Translations under genes and position numbers: made by a program | From: Tritrichomonas musculus | Lineage: Eukaryota > Parabasalia > Tritrichomonadida > Tritrichomonadidae | DNA: 32,376 nt | Direction of reading: 5' to 3' | NCBI GenBank assembly: GCA_039105265.1 | Contig: JAPFFF010000192.1 | Location: 1-32,376 of the forward strand | The notes under the pieces: generated by a model | The model's database searches: none | Told to the model about the DNA's origin: nothing | The model's input: the letters and a program-made list of their open reading frames with translations, nothing else | Part shown: positions 22,876 through 32,376 of the stretch, in pieces | Position numbering within the stretch: the stretch's first letter is position 1 | How the letters are laid out: every line of letters begins with the position of its first letter

Positions 22876-23185
22876 TTCAAAATTAAATTTGATTTTCTTA
22901 TAGTTTTATTTGAAATATTGATTGAAATACTATTATTGGCAAAATCCATAGAAAACATTTCAAAATTAAATTTGATTTTCTTATAGTTTTATTTGAAATA
23001 TTGATTGAAATACTATTATTGGCAAAATCCATAGAAAACATTTCAAAATTAAATTTGATTTTCTTATAGTTTTATTTGAAATATTGATTGAAATACTATT
23101 ATTGGCAAAATCCATAGAAAACATTTCAAAATTAAATTTGATTTTCTTATAGTTTTATTTGAAATATTGATTGAAATACTATTAT
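22799..23185. repeat. 83-bp tandem array, four full copies and a partial fifth
   Basis: Units start at 22801, 22884, 22967, 23050 and 23133, each beginning TAAATTTGATTTTCTTATAG; the last stops after 53 bases. The copies I compared are identical. Each full unit repeats the codons and ATG region of the minus-strand ORF start, and the array fills most of the space between the two divergent genes. The period is not a multiple of three, so reading through the array would change frame. Perfect copies indicate very recent expansion or ongoing homogenisation. Confidence 0.95.
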
Positions 23186-23206
23186 ATTTTAAAAAATAAA
23201 CAAATA

Positions 23207-23211
23207 TCATA
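23207..23211 (+). promoter_or_regulatory. Trichomonad-type initiator (TCATA) before the transposase
   Basis: TCATA matches the trichomonad Inr consensus TCA(+1)YW, with the presumed +1 A at 23209, six bases before the ATG at 23215. Very short 5' leaders are normal in trichomonads. It follows the end of the 83-bp array, so the array would occupy the upstream promoter region. A five-base match is weak alone; position supports it. Confidence 0.45.
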
Positions 23212-23214
23212 ATT

Positions 23215-25013
23215 ATGAAGCAGTCATATGAATCTCATTTTACTGAATCATATCTAAATATTCAGGATTATATTCAAAAATGGCCTGATACCATTGATGA
23301 AAACGATATCGTTAAATTTGTTAATTATGAAAATGCCAATATGATTTTCGTGCCAGTAATAAATTCAAACGGTAAAGAAATAATATCAAAAAAAGATTTT
23401 TATTGTTCATTATGTAAAAAATGGTTAAAAATTTCAGAATCGGTGAAACAAATAAAATTACATGCATCAATCCATGTCCCTGAATTATTTAAAAAAGCAA
23501 CTGGTGATGAAAATCCTTTGCATCTTAATGAACAACAAGCAAAAAATTTTAGAAAAAATATTACAGCATTTATATTATTCGAAATCAATTCTTTTAAATC
23601 AGCTGATTCTATATTTTTAAAAAACATTACAGATAATACACCTTCAAGAGATATAGTGACTCGAGCTCTTTCTAATTTAGCTAAAGCTGTTAGGAGAGAA
23701 ATTAAACAATACCTTATCTCATCATCCGCTAATTATATAACTTTCGAAGAATGGTCAGATTTTAGAAAACGTGAATTTTTAGGTATTACAATTCGATCAT
23801 ATAAAAAAGGAAAATATCAAGATTATTTTTTAGATTTAATATACCTATATTCAGAAATTAACGATTCGGATGTATTGTCAGGAGAAATTGTGAAGTGTTT
23901 GAATGGATATGGTTTAAGAATGTCAGATATTATTAGTTGCACTACAGACAACTGTCGGTTGATGATAGGCACAGCTGAAAAACTATTGACATGGCGAATT
24001 CCTTGCGTATTACACATTTTTAATAAAATTTTTCAAGTTTTCATTGAAAACATTAGGATCTTAATAGAGCCAATATTTAAAATGACAAGTTTTTAAATTC
24101 TAGTAACAAGTATCAAAGTTTTATTGATCGTCAAGCTGAAATGGGAATCCACATCAAAAAAGTGCCTAGCTTTAGTGAGGTTCGTTGGACATCTTTTTGC
24201 GACTGTTTATTGACCATATATGAAACAAAAGATTCATTAAAACAGTTTCTAGGATCAAAATACTTGGATAAAAAACAAGAATTGTATTTAACAATGCTTC
24301 AAAATTTATGCAAAAGTTATAAAAGGGCTGTCTTAAAATATGAAAACGACTCTTTTGGTGCAATTAGCTTCTTTCTAATTGACATTAAAGTTATTAATAA
24401 CTTGTTCACTGAATTGGAAACTACTGATTTTAGAGAGGCAGTGTTAATGGCAAAAGAAAAAATTAAAGAGTATAAATCTATACATTGGTATTTTTGGGAT
24501 ATAATAACTCCAATAGCTGTACTACTTAATCCTCAAATTGAAGAATACAGTTTGTTATTAACAACAGAGCAAATTGATGATGCTAAAAAAGAAATTGAAA
24601 GGAGAATGAAAAATTATCCATTAATTATCACAAAGGATGATGATGATGATGTTGAAGACGACGATTATAGACTTTCTCTTTTCAAACGAGCAACTGATAA
24701 TGAAATAAATAAGGCTCCAATTATTAAAATTCTTGAAAAGAGAAGCAGCAAAATAAAAAACTTACAAGAATTTTGGGAAAAAAAAATTGGAACAGAGGAA
24801 AATCAATTAGCTTTAGTTGCACTTGAAATTTTAGGAGTTTAAGTTACTTCAGTGATGTCTGAACGTTCATTTTCAAAAGGAAGATACGTAATTAATGAGC
24901 ACAGAACTAATTTATCTCCAGAAAATGCATGCAACCATTTTTTAGTTAAATGCAATCGCGACATCGCGATTAAATGCCTTGACAAGTTCGATATTTTTGA
25001 AAAAAGTTCTTAA
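23215..25013 (+). pseudogene. hAT transposase, broken by a frameshift and a stop
   Basis: The first frame (23215-24096, 293 residues) has a BED-like zinc finger (Cys64, Cys67, His83, His87). It continues into the RNase H-like domain with TTDNCRLMI (Asp245) and IPCVLHIFNKIF (His267). At the usual DxW position it reads EEWSD, so the first acidic residue is Glu. Homologous sequence goes on in another frame from about 24080, giving NSSNKYQSFIDRQAEMG and then VRWTSF, so one frameshift lies near 24080. An in-frame TAA follows at 24840-24842. Beyond it the hAT dimerisation motif is clear: TSVMSERSFSKGRYV, then LSPENACNHFLVKC, ending at TAA 25011-25013. The restored length of roughly 600 residues is normal for hAT. 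The protein would act in the nucleus on the element's own ends. As it stands it cannot make a full enzyme unless one of the breaks is a sequencing error. Confidence 0.9.
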
Positions 25014-25025
25014 TTAAATAAAATA

Positions 25026-25505
25026 TTTATCAATTTGTATTATTTATAACAGCTGTTGATTATTATAAATAACAAGTAGTGATTATTGTTGTTGTTTGTG
25101 TAACTTATTGAATAATAAGTATGCTGAGTTGCTGTCAATCATTGATCCATTTGTATTATTATTTATAACAGCTGTTGATTATTATAAATAACAAGTAGTG
25201 ATTATTGTTTTGTTGTTGTCTGTGTAACTTATTGATTAACAAGTAAGATGATCTATCAACAACTTATCAATTTGTATTATTATTTATAACAGCTGTTGAT
25301 TATTATAAATAACAAGTAGTGATTATTGTTTTGTTGTTGTCTGTGTAACTTATTGATTAACAAGTAAGATGATCTATCAACAACTTATCAATTTGTATTA
25401 TTATTTATAACAACTGTTGATTATTATAAAAAACAAGTAGTGATTATTGTTGTTGTTTGTGTAACTTATTGAATAATAAGTATGCTGAGTTGCTGTCAAT
25501 CATTG
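25026..25505. repeat. ~120-bp tandem array of four units in A-B-B-A order
   Basis: AACAGCTGTTG (AACAACTGTTG in the last unit) marks the units at 25048, 25167, 25288 and 25409, giving periods of 119, 121 and 121. All share TATTTATAAC and ATAAATAACAAGTAGTG-type blocks. Units 1 and 4 end with AATAATAAGTATGCTGAG and a CAATCATTGATC word. Units 2 and 3 end instead with GATTAACAAGTAAGATG and CAACTTATC. AACAGCTGTT is itself palindromic. The array starts 13 bases after the transposase stop, in the subterminal part of the hAT element. Confidence 0.9.
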
Positions 25506-26517
25506 ATCTATTTGTTCTTAAAGTATAATAAAAACAAAAAAATGAAATCATTTCAAGTCATATCAACAATAATTTTGAATGAGTTTGACCAACCTTTGTA
25601 TTTTTCAAATATCGAGACCATAACATTATATAGTAAGAAAATTAAATATATATATATATCGCAACATATATAATAAATATTAAAATATTAAAAAATTATT
25701 ACAATAGTAGAGAAATATAAATATATTTCTCTGCTATTTTTTATCTTCAGTTTATTTTTAAAAGTTTCATCGTTTTCTCAGAAAAAGTCAAGTGGTTAAA
25801 GATATTATTGAATTTTGCTTTCTATAATACAATATTTCATTCATGATTTAATAAAATTTTGATTTTCTTACACGAAATTTATATATTTTCGATTTTTGAA
25901 AAATACTTAAATTTGAAAAACAATAATGAATTTTTTTCACTTTTTCTTTGTTTTATTTGGTAAAACTATCGTTTCGTAAAAATAACAACAGAGCCAATTT
26001 TTTTATAAAAAGCAAGTCAAAAATGAAAAAAAAATGTATAAAAACATAAAAATAAAATGATTTAAATGGTTTATTATATGCAAATAGTAAAAATGATGGG
26101 AAAATTGTAATAGCACATGGATTATTTTTGGTAATTTTTTCACATATCTTCGAAGAATTTGTATGTAAACGATGTATAATTATGATTTTAAACAGATATT
26201 TGTGAATATTTAGGAATTACAGATGAAATAATTTCATCATTATATCAATCTAGTCTTATTGTTGTTATTTATAGCAAATATGTCTTTTTATGATGCTTAT
26301 ACTTGCTTATTAGTGGTAAGGAAAGGCCCCTTTTCGATTTCTTGGTTAATAATTGTAAAGGAAACCATGGCTATTTATAAATAAACGGTCTCCTTTGTTG
26401 CGATTTTTTTGGAAAAAGACATTTATAGTAAACGTAAAAAATACTTTATTGAAAATTTAAACTTTGAAACTTGCTCATTTTTTTGTTCATTTGATTTATC
26501 TATGAATATTTTTTCAT

Positions 26518-26552
<35 letters not shown>

Positions 26553-26572
26553 TCCTTATATTTTTCGAACTT
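25506..26572. other. Non-coding interior of the hAT element
   Basis: No gene is seen. A 16-base hairpin with one mismatch, ATAGTAGAGAAATATA paired with TATATTTCTCTGCTAT (25704-25737), is followed by a short T run. A 60-odd-codon open frame at 25482-25673 begins inside the tandem array and has no motif. A T tract of about 26 bases lies near 26519-26544. Confidence 0.5.
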
Positions 26573-26756
26573 AGTTCCGGGAATTCCCACGGGAATTATC
26601 CCGAAATTGAATACTTCGGGAAGATCAGGAAGGGAATATTCGGGAAAAATTTACGTTTAATCCCGGGAAATCCCGGGAAAATCGGGATCGGGGAATTTCC
26701 CGATCCCGATTTTTTTTCGGGAATTTATCCCTTCCCGTTCCCGACTCGCATACCTG
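26573..26756. repeat. hAT right end: TIR and dense GGGAAT/CCCGAT motifs
   Basis: CGGGAAT, ATCCCG, CCCGGGAAA and GATCGGG motifs are packed in both orientations, including two CCCGGG palindromes and an ATCGGGATCGGGG cluster paired with CCCGATCCCGAT. The right end is denser in motifs than the left. The element closes with TTCCCGACTCGCATACCTG. These are probable transposase binding sites. Confidence 0.8.
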
Positions 26757-26802
26757 ATAAAAAAATGACAATACAAAAATAATAAAAATAAATGAAAAAG
26801 AT

Positions 26803-27934
26803 GGGACATCTTCACTTTTTCAACTTTTTTAAAAAAAAAAATCAATTTTTTGAGAAAAAAATTTTTTTGATCATTTTTTTAATAAAAAAAATTTTTTGTA
26901 TCATTTTTTTCCACTTTTTTGAAAAATATATCAAAAAATTATGCTTGTTTTTAGCAAAGGTATGCTGAAAAAATCTGAAAAAAATATATGATAATCAGTA
27001 ATTGATAGCAATAATAATTACATAAATTTCATGGGGAAATTCCTCATTGTCAGACATATTAAATTTAATATTTACCGATGTCATTAAAAAAAAAGCTTTT
27101 AATGAAGGAACATTATAGATAATCGATTTTTACATAACTATTCTCATGTATGTATCAAAATTAATAGATTTATAAAATGATCACATATTATATAAAATCA
27201 CATTAGTGAGCATTTGCGTTAAAATAAAGAACTTTGCTGCCCTAAACTTTATAGTATATCGTTTTTTACTTATATTTTTTATTATAAATGTTATATACAG
27301 TGTCTTAAAAATTTGCGAATTTTCATTAATAATAAAAAATTTCAAAGTAAAACTGAAATAAAAACATAATGAATACATATATCATGTAACATATATATTA
27401 ATTATATATAAATCATTTCATCAATTCCTTTTTTTCACACAAAAAACTCGATTTTGTAAAAAAAATTTAAAAAAATTAAACGTGCTAAAATTGTATTTCA
27501 CAGTTTTTTTACTTTAATTATTACTTTTTAAGAAAAATATATTTATTAATATATAAAACATAAAGAGAACTCGATTAATAAATTAAAATTATCCTATTCC
27601 GTGATGGCATTTATGCTCTTTGTTGTAAATTCATAAAATTTTATTTCTAAATTCATTATTTTTTCATCTTGTCGTTGCATTAACTAATAAATGACAATAT
27701 TAAATGATACAATATATTATATTATTACTTATTCTTATTCATTCATACTCCTTGTTATGAGTTCATAGAATCTTATTTCTAAATTTAATATTATTTAACT
27801 GTTTCATTAAAATATCTAGCATTATACAATATTTTGTGATATTATGTGTTATTACAATGTTATAAATCTTTTATTTATTTTCATATGTATCAAATAAAAG
27901 GTGTTTCAAAAACGACCGTTTATTTAAAAAATTT
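26803..27934. repeat. Left 1132-base terminal inverted repeat
   Basis: It pairs with 29643-30774 with a constant position sum of 57577 at the outer end, the inner end and a shared 65-codon frame, so few or no indels separate the arms. At least one substitution is visible near 26912 (TTCCAC against TTCCCAC in the mirror). The shared open frame (27181-27378 minus, 30199-30396 plus) is AT-driven and has no motif. Confidence 0.92.
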
Positions 27935-27975
27935 ATAAAATTGCTTTTTTTTGAATATTCAATTGATAAAAATAC

Positions 27976-28006
<31 letters not shown>

Positions 28007-29642
28007 ATTTAAATTTATACATTCTTTATTACACTTATTAAATTTACTCTTTTATCAAGAATTTTTCTAAAATGATTATATTTAGATTTTCTACTATTAT
28101 ATTATGTTTGACTTAAATAAACGTATAAAAACTTTGCTTTTAGCATTGATAATTAGATTCATGAAAATGAATACATAAATGAATTTATCATGGACTGGTT
28201 TATTTGAATAAACATTATTCTTTCTATATTTCAGTAATTGATGAATATTCAGTGATTAAATGAATCATTTTAGTAATTAATTTATATTTTCAGTGATTAA
28301 TGTTTGATTTAAAGATTAATTAATCATGAATGATTTCTTTCAAATCAAATTTCATGGAACATCTATTTTCCTTGGTGATTTAAAAGGACTTAATAATAAT
28401 GTTATTCTTTTAAAATATATGGGAAGCTTGTTTTATTTGATTGCAGCTATGGAAAATACACTGAATATCATATCTAACAAATCAGTATGTCATTCAAGTA
28501 TAAAAAAAGTAGTACAGGTTTGCTGTGAGCTCTAAAAGGTGGCCCAGGTCTAACAGTACCTGTTATATCGCCAAGGCCATTTATAAATATTTTTTCTCTA
28601 TTTTTATTTTATATTTTTTATCTTTATATCAAAAACTAATGTGGGCTAAAAGAAGGAACAATATTAATTTTAAAAATGAATTATTATTATTTAATCATTG
28701 AAGAATCATTTAATCTTATTCCAGAATGGTACAAAAAGATAATAATACAGTATAATAATCATTTTAAATCGCTTTTATTTTTCAAGCTTGTACTTTTACA
28801 TGAAAAGTTTGCAAATCATTAAGAATTGGAAAAAACGCTTAATACAATAGAATACGAATAAAAAGTTAGTGCCATTCATTGCGAGTATGATTGGAGTTCA
28901 ACAAATAACATGGGAGATCAAAGTGAAAAGGAAAAAGAAGGATATATAATGCAAAAGGATAAAGATCAGAAGAATAGCACACCGCATTTTCATACCGTAA
29001 GAGCAATTATGTCTTTATTTCACGCCATACAGTAAGAGCAAATACCAGAAATATGTTGTAAAAAGTTGCTGTTGTAAAACTTTTGATATAGATGATAATC
29101 AAGTAATCTCAAATTGATATTACAAGGAAGAACAACATGAGATTTTTAATGTTTATGAAAAACCAAATAATATCAATTAAATTATACTTAAATAAATAAA
29201 ATTTATTTGCATGTTTATAAACACTAGAAACAATAAAAATAATGCAGAAAATAATTTTAATATATGATTTTTAATCTTTAATGTAATTGCGTCTATAAAA
29301 AAGTGAATTATTATGACAAGTGAAAAATTTCAATATGCATTTTTTAATTCATTTTTTAAATGAACGTTATCCAGTCAATAATCAAGATATAACAAAATTT
29401 CTTTTAATATACATTATTGTATAAATTGATAATGTTATAGATTATACTTAAATAAATAAAATTTTTTTAATTATTACCAGAAAAATATTATATTTGATAT
29501 TCATATGTAATCTTTAGATTTTTTTAAAAATTAAGATATTTATTTTTGTGAATTAACATTATTTGTGATGTAGTCATTAAATAATTATTTTATTTTATTG
29601 ATGAATTAAAATTGTCATGTTGTTTTAATATAATTGACATAA
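27935..29642. other. Interior of the Mutator-like element, degraded coding sequence
   Basis: 1708 bases between the two long repeats. A TA microsatellite lies near 27976-28001, and CAGTGATTAA-type words recur near 28243-28300. A 69-codon frame at 28326-28535 (MNDFFQIKFHGTSIFLG...) begins at a plausible ATG preceded by TTAATTAATC. Another protein-like stretch lies at about 28870-29032 (SAIHCEYDWSSTNN, then SEKEKEGYIMQKDKDQKN) with no start. Neither matches a family I know. They could be remains of a transposase or of a captured gene. Confidence 0.45.
28326..28535 (+). pseudogene. Short unrecognised frame inside the Mutator-like element
   Basis: 69 residues, opening MNDFFQIKFHGTSIFLGDL and continuing with a hydrophobic middle (LLKYMGSLFYLIAAM). 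Composition is less homopolymer-driven than other small frames nearby, which is the reason for listing it. Sequence after the stop (GGPGLTVPVISPRPF in another frame) is again unusually complex, so it may be one decayed exon of a longer gene. No family is recognised and function is unknown. Confidence 0.3.
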
Positions 29643-30774
29643 AAATTTTTTAAATAAACGGTCGTTTTTGAAACACCTTTTATTTGATACATATGAAAAT
29701 AAATAAAAGATTTATAACATTGTAATAACACATAATATCACAAAATATTGTATAATGCTAGATATTTTAATGAAACAGTTAAATAATATTAAATTTAGAA
29801 ATAAGATTCTATGAACTCATAACAAGGAGTATGAATGAATAAGAATAAGTAATAATATAATATATTGTATCATTTAATATTGTCATTTATTAGTTAATGC
29901 AACGACAAGATGAAAAAATAATGAATTTAGAAATAAAATTTTATGAATTTACAACAAAGAGCATAAATGCCATCACGGAATAGGATAATTTTAATTTATT
30001 AATCGAGTTCTCTTTATGTTTTATATATTAATAAATATATTTTTCTTAAAAAGTAATAATTAAAGTAAAAAAACTGTGAAATACAATTTTAGCACGTTTA
30101 ATTTTTTTAAATTTTTTTTACAAAATCGAGTTTTTTGTGTGAAAAAAAGGAATTGATGAAATGATTTATATATAATTAATATATATGTTACATGATATAT
30201 GTATTCATTATGTTTTTATTTCAGTTTTACTTTGAAATTTTTTATTATTAATGAAAATTCGCAAATTTTTAAGACACTGTATATAACATTTATAATAAAA
30301 AATATAAGTAAAAAACGATATACTATAAAGTTTAGGGCAGCAAAGTTCTTTATTTTAACGCAAATGCTCACTAATGTGATTTTATATAATATGTGATCAT
30401 TTTATAAATCTATTAATTTTGATACATACATGAGAATAGTTATGTAAAAATCGATTATCTATAATGTTCCTTCATTAAAAGCTTTTTTTTTAATGACATC
30501 GGTAAATATTAAATTTAATATGTCTGACAATGAGGAATTTCCCCATGAAATTTATGTAATTATTATTGCTATCAATTACTGATTATCATATATTTTTTTC
30601 AGATTTTTTCAGCATACCTTTGCTAAAAACAAGCATAATTTTTTGATATATTTTTCAAAAAAGTGGGAAAAAATGATACAAAAAATTTTTTTTATTAAAA
30701 AAATGATCAAAAAAAATTTTTTCTCAAAAAATTGATTTTTTTTTTAAAAAAAGTTGAAAAAGTGAAGATGTCCC
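29643..30774. repeat. Right 1132-base terminal inverted repeat
   Basis: Reverse complement of 26803-27934. Its outer end GATGTCCC meets the right target duplication GAAAAAGAT at 30775. Its inner edge is AAATTTTTTAAATAAACGGTC. Confidence 0.92.
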
Positions 30775-30793
30775 GAAAAAGATACTTTATTAA

Positions 30794-31609
30794 GGTAAAA
30801 ATGCCATACGTTAAAAATTGAGAAAGAGTACGTTAAAAATTTAAGAAAAGCACCCTCCCAGAAAAAGTTTTAATTTCAATATATGTCAGATTTGAATTTC
30901 TGAACTTTATAAAATATTTTTATATTCAATTTGAAACGAAAATTTTAATAATTAAATATTTCAATTATAAATTTAGTTTATCAACTTTTTCAATTAATAT
31001 TTGAACAAAAAAGAGTTTTAGATTTATATTCGAATTATTATAAAGAAGAGAAAGATTATGTAATTTATATTAAATTTCAAAATATAATATCAATAATTAT
31101 CACAAAAATTTTACTAAATTATAAAAAAAAGTAGTAATAGAAAAAATAAATATACAATGAATTTAATAAGATTCGTTTCTTCTTATAAAATATTGATTTG
31201 ATTTCTATGAAAAATGGGATATTGCCATTAAAACTAATTTTTTTATCGTTTTCGTAATATTTTAATAATATTATTTGTAAAAAACTGTAAACAAAGAGAA
31301 ATTCTGTCGCATGTGTGATGAAAACTCCTTACCAATTTGTCTCCATCAATAATATAACAAATTTTTTTTTTGATGAGATATAATTGGAAAGCATAAAATA
31401 TTAAATTGATTTACGTCCATGTAGTCAGCAAATTCAATGTAATCAAAACAAATTGGGCCTTTTTGGGAGTGGAATTATAAGGATTTGTTAATAAAAAATA
31501 TATTCATTAATAAAAACAAAAAATAGAAAAGAAAATAATTTTACTTAACATGTCACAATAAATAGTGTCAGAAAATAAAAGCGGTTGCTTAACGTATGGC
31601 ATTTTTACC
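30794..31609. mobile_element. 816-bp non-autonomous element, same family as the 247-bp MITE
   Basis: It has a perfect 20-base inverted repeat, GGTAAAAATGCCATACGTTA at 30794 and its inverted form ending 31609. Just inside, AAATTGAGAAAG, GCACC, GAAAAAGTTTTAATTT and GAATTTCTGAACTTTAT follow the same order as in the 247-bp element at 11078, so the two share ancestry and the short one looks like a deletion derivative. The interior is AT-rich with no gene. No convincing target duplication exists (TTATTAA left, ATAAGAT right), so one edge may be rearranged. The right end stops 11 bases before the ATG of the next ORF. Confidence 0.75.
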
Positions 31610-31620
31610 ATAAGATTGAA

Positions 31621-31992
31621 ATGTACCCTATACTAAGCCCTGTTCAAGAACAAACACCAATACCAATTGAATATGTTTACTTTCTAGAAGATGGAGAACA
31701 AGATCCTACAAAACCTAATCGATATTATTTTAATTTTCCTCAAGAATGGTGTACATCAAATAGAGGAGAATCAATTATTGGTGTTAGAAGAATTTTCATG
31801 TTGGCTAGAAGTAGAAAAATAGAATTTACTCTTGGAGTTAGAAAATATAGAAGAGATGATTATGAAAAATTAAAAGAAAATAACAAAGGATTTACAGATA
31901 GGCTTGTTATTCTGATATCAATTATCAGGTTTGGCACTTTTTTAACTCAGATAATCGATAATAAAATGCTATCGATTGGAACTTTTAATTGA
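31621..31992 (+). pseudogene. Unrecognised ORF split by a MITE; possible virus-like-element gene
   Basis: The ATG at 31621 opens MYPILSPVQEQTPIPIEYVY. About 90 well-formed residues follow, including YYFNFPQEWCTSNRGES and IIGVRRIFMLARSRKIEF. Base use is clearly coding-like. From 31900 onward the sequence belongs to an inserted MITE, and the frame runs out in it. I do not recognise the family with certainty. The style, a mixed beta/alpha segment next to mobile elements, is compatible with a structural gene of a large Polinton/Maverick-type element, which are abundant in trichomonads, but nothing here proves it. If so, this is an interrupted fossil piece, with the remainder of the element outside the window. 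The 816-bp element lies directly upstream. Confidence 0.4.
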
Positions 31993-32352
31993 TGAATTCG
32001 ATTATCAAGTATGAAATGTGATACAAAAAAAATATGCTTTTGATATCGAATCTTGATTAATCGAAATTAATACCTGAAAAAACCATTAAAAATAGTATTT
32101 TAATGGAATAAAATAAATATATTCTAACTTATCATGTAAAAGAATCAGATTTTATTAAATTTTTTAACGGATATGTGAAGTAATCAGTTAAAAAAGTTTA
32201 CAAAATTTTAATACGTTAAAAAATTTTCAATATTGATAATCGATCTTTTATTTTTATTCATTATTGATATCAGAGATAAAATTTTTGATTTGATATTGAT
32301 ATCAGAAAAATGGATCAATTATCGATATCGAAAATCGAGACTTAACAAGCCT
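31900..32352. mobile_element. 453-bp MITE with 10-bp target duplication, inserted in the ORF
   Basis: Its ends are AGGCTTGTTA and the inverted TAACAAGCCT. The direct repeat ATTTACAGAT is found exactly at 31890-31899 and 32353-32362. A 9-11-bp duplication points to the Mutator-like superfamily. The interior repeats CTGATATCAATTATC, GATAATCGAT and TATCGATATCG words in both orientations, so it is rich in small palindromes. No coding sequence is present. The exact duplication indicates a recent insertion. Confidence 0.85.
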
Positions 32353-32376
32353 ATTTACAGATGACCAAATATATTC

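Larger units (their letters stand above)
21368..26756. mobile_element. hAT-superfamily DNA transposon, structurally complete, transposase broken
   Basis: The ends are CAGGGATGCGATTCGGGAA at 21368 and the inverted TTCCCGACTCGCATACCTG ending 26756, with two mismatches in 19. An exact 8-bp duplication, ATAAAAAA, flanks it at 21360-21367 and 26757-26764. CAGNG-type ends plus an 8-bp target duplication define hAT. Inside are a hAT transposase gene (plus strand, broken), a divergent 324-residue ORF (minus strand), an 83-bp tandem array between them and a 120-bp array after the transposase. The total is 5389 bases. Intact ends and target duplication suggest fairly recent insertion and possible mobilisation by a related active transposase. 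Confidence 0.93.
26803..30774. mobile_element. Mutator-like DNA element with 1.13-kb inverted ends
   Basis: The ends read GGGACATCTTCAC and the inverted GTGAAGATGTCCC. The direct repeat GAAAAAGAT lies exactly outside both ends (26794-26802 and 30775-30783). Inverted repeats of 1132 bases plus a 9-bp target duplication are the signature of Mutator-like elements. No intact transposase is present, so it is non-autonomous now. It inserted 37 bases beyond the right target duplication of the hAT. The total is 3972 bases. Confidence 0.88.

Noticed and set aside
22799-25505. Tandem arrays considered as a CRISPR
   Set aside because: The units are adjacent without unique spacers, and the host is eukaryotic.
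27181-30396. Two identical 65-codon ORFs in the Mutator-like arms
   Set aside because: They are mirror copies of inverted-repeat sequence with homopolymer-driven residues and no family signal.
30781-31620. A target duplication for the 816-bp element
   Set aside because: The flanks TTATTAA and ATAAGAT share nothing beyond AT-richness.

Overview
ORGANISM. The window is very AT-rich eukaryotic DNA, intron-poor and with sparse genes. It holds an intronless CAMK-like protein kinase, two sets of R2R3 Myb-type sequence, a start-proximal TCAYW element of the trichomonad initiator type, and dense DNA transposons. Together these suggest a trichomonad parabasalid (Trichomonas/Tritrichomonas type). That is inferred from gene style, not from a species marker. 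LAYOUT, 1-6489: an R2R3 Myb-like frame lacking its 5' part (1383-1874) and one apparently intact protein kinase gene (3478-4848), with AT-rich spacers. LAYOUT, 6490-20774: a giant palindrome with arms of about 6.85 kb (6490-13335 and 13934-20774) in mirror orientation around a 598-base loop. Wherever I compared the arms they were identical except for homopolymer lengths and one base. Each arm carries the same older insertions: an approximately 1.1-kb terminal-inverted-repeat element containing a 280-bp foldback MITE, a 247-bp MITE with a 9-bp target duplication, and a broken Myb-like gene fragment. The loop is made of degenerate units of about 22 bp that themselves switch orientation, so it looks like a foldback element at the turning point. 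LAYOUT, 20775-21367: a short GC-richer stretch of unknown origin. LAYOUT, 21368-26756: a structurally complete hAT transposon with CAGG...CCTG ends and a perfect 8-bp target duplication (ATAAAAAA). It holds a broken hAT transposase on the plus strand and, divergently, an intact 324-residue ORF of unknown function; a perfect 83-bp tandem array lies between the two starts. LAYOUT, 26803-30774: a second DNA element with nearly identical 1132-bp inverted repeats and a perfect 9-bp target duplication (GAAAAAGAT), a Mutator-like signature, with only degraded sequence inside. LAYOUT, 30794-32376: an 816-bp element related to the 247-bp MITE, then an unrecognised ORF into which a 453-bp MITE with a 10-bp target duplication (ATTTACAGAT) has inserted. 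HOW IT FITS: only the kinase and perhaps the Myb look like host genes. The rest is a mobile-element cluster plus a recent large inverted duplication. The hAT element with a passenger-like ORF is the best candidate for something not described before, and the palindrome is the most striking structure.
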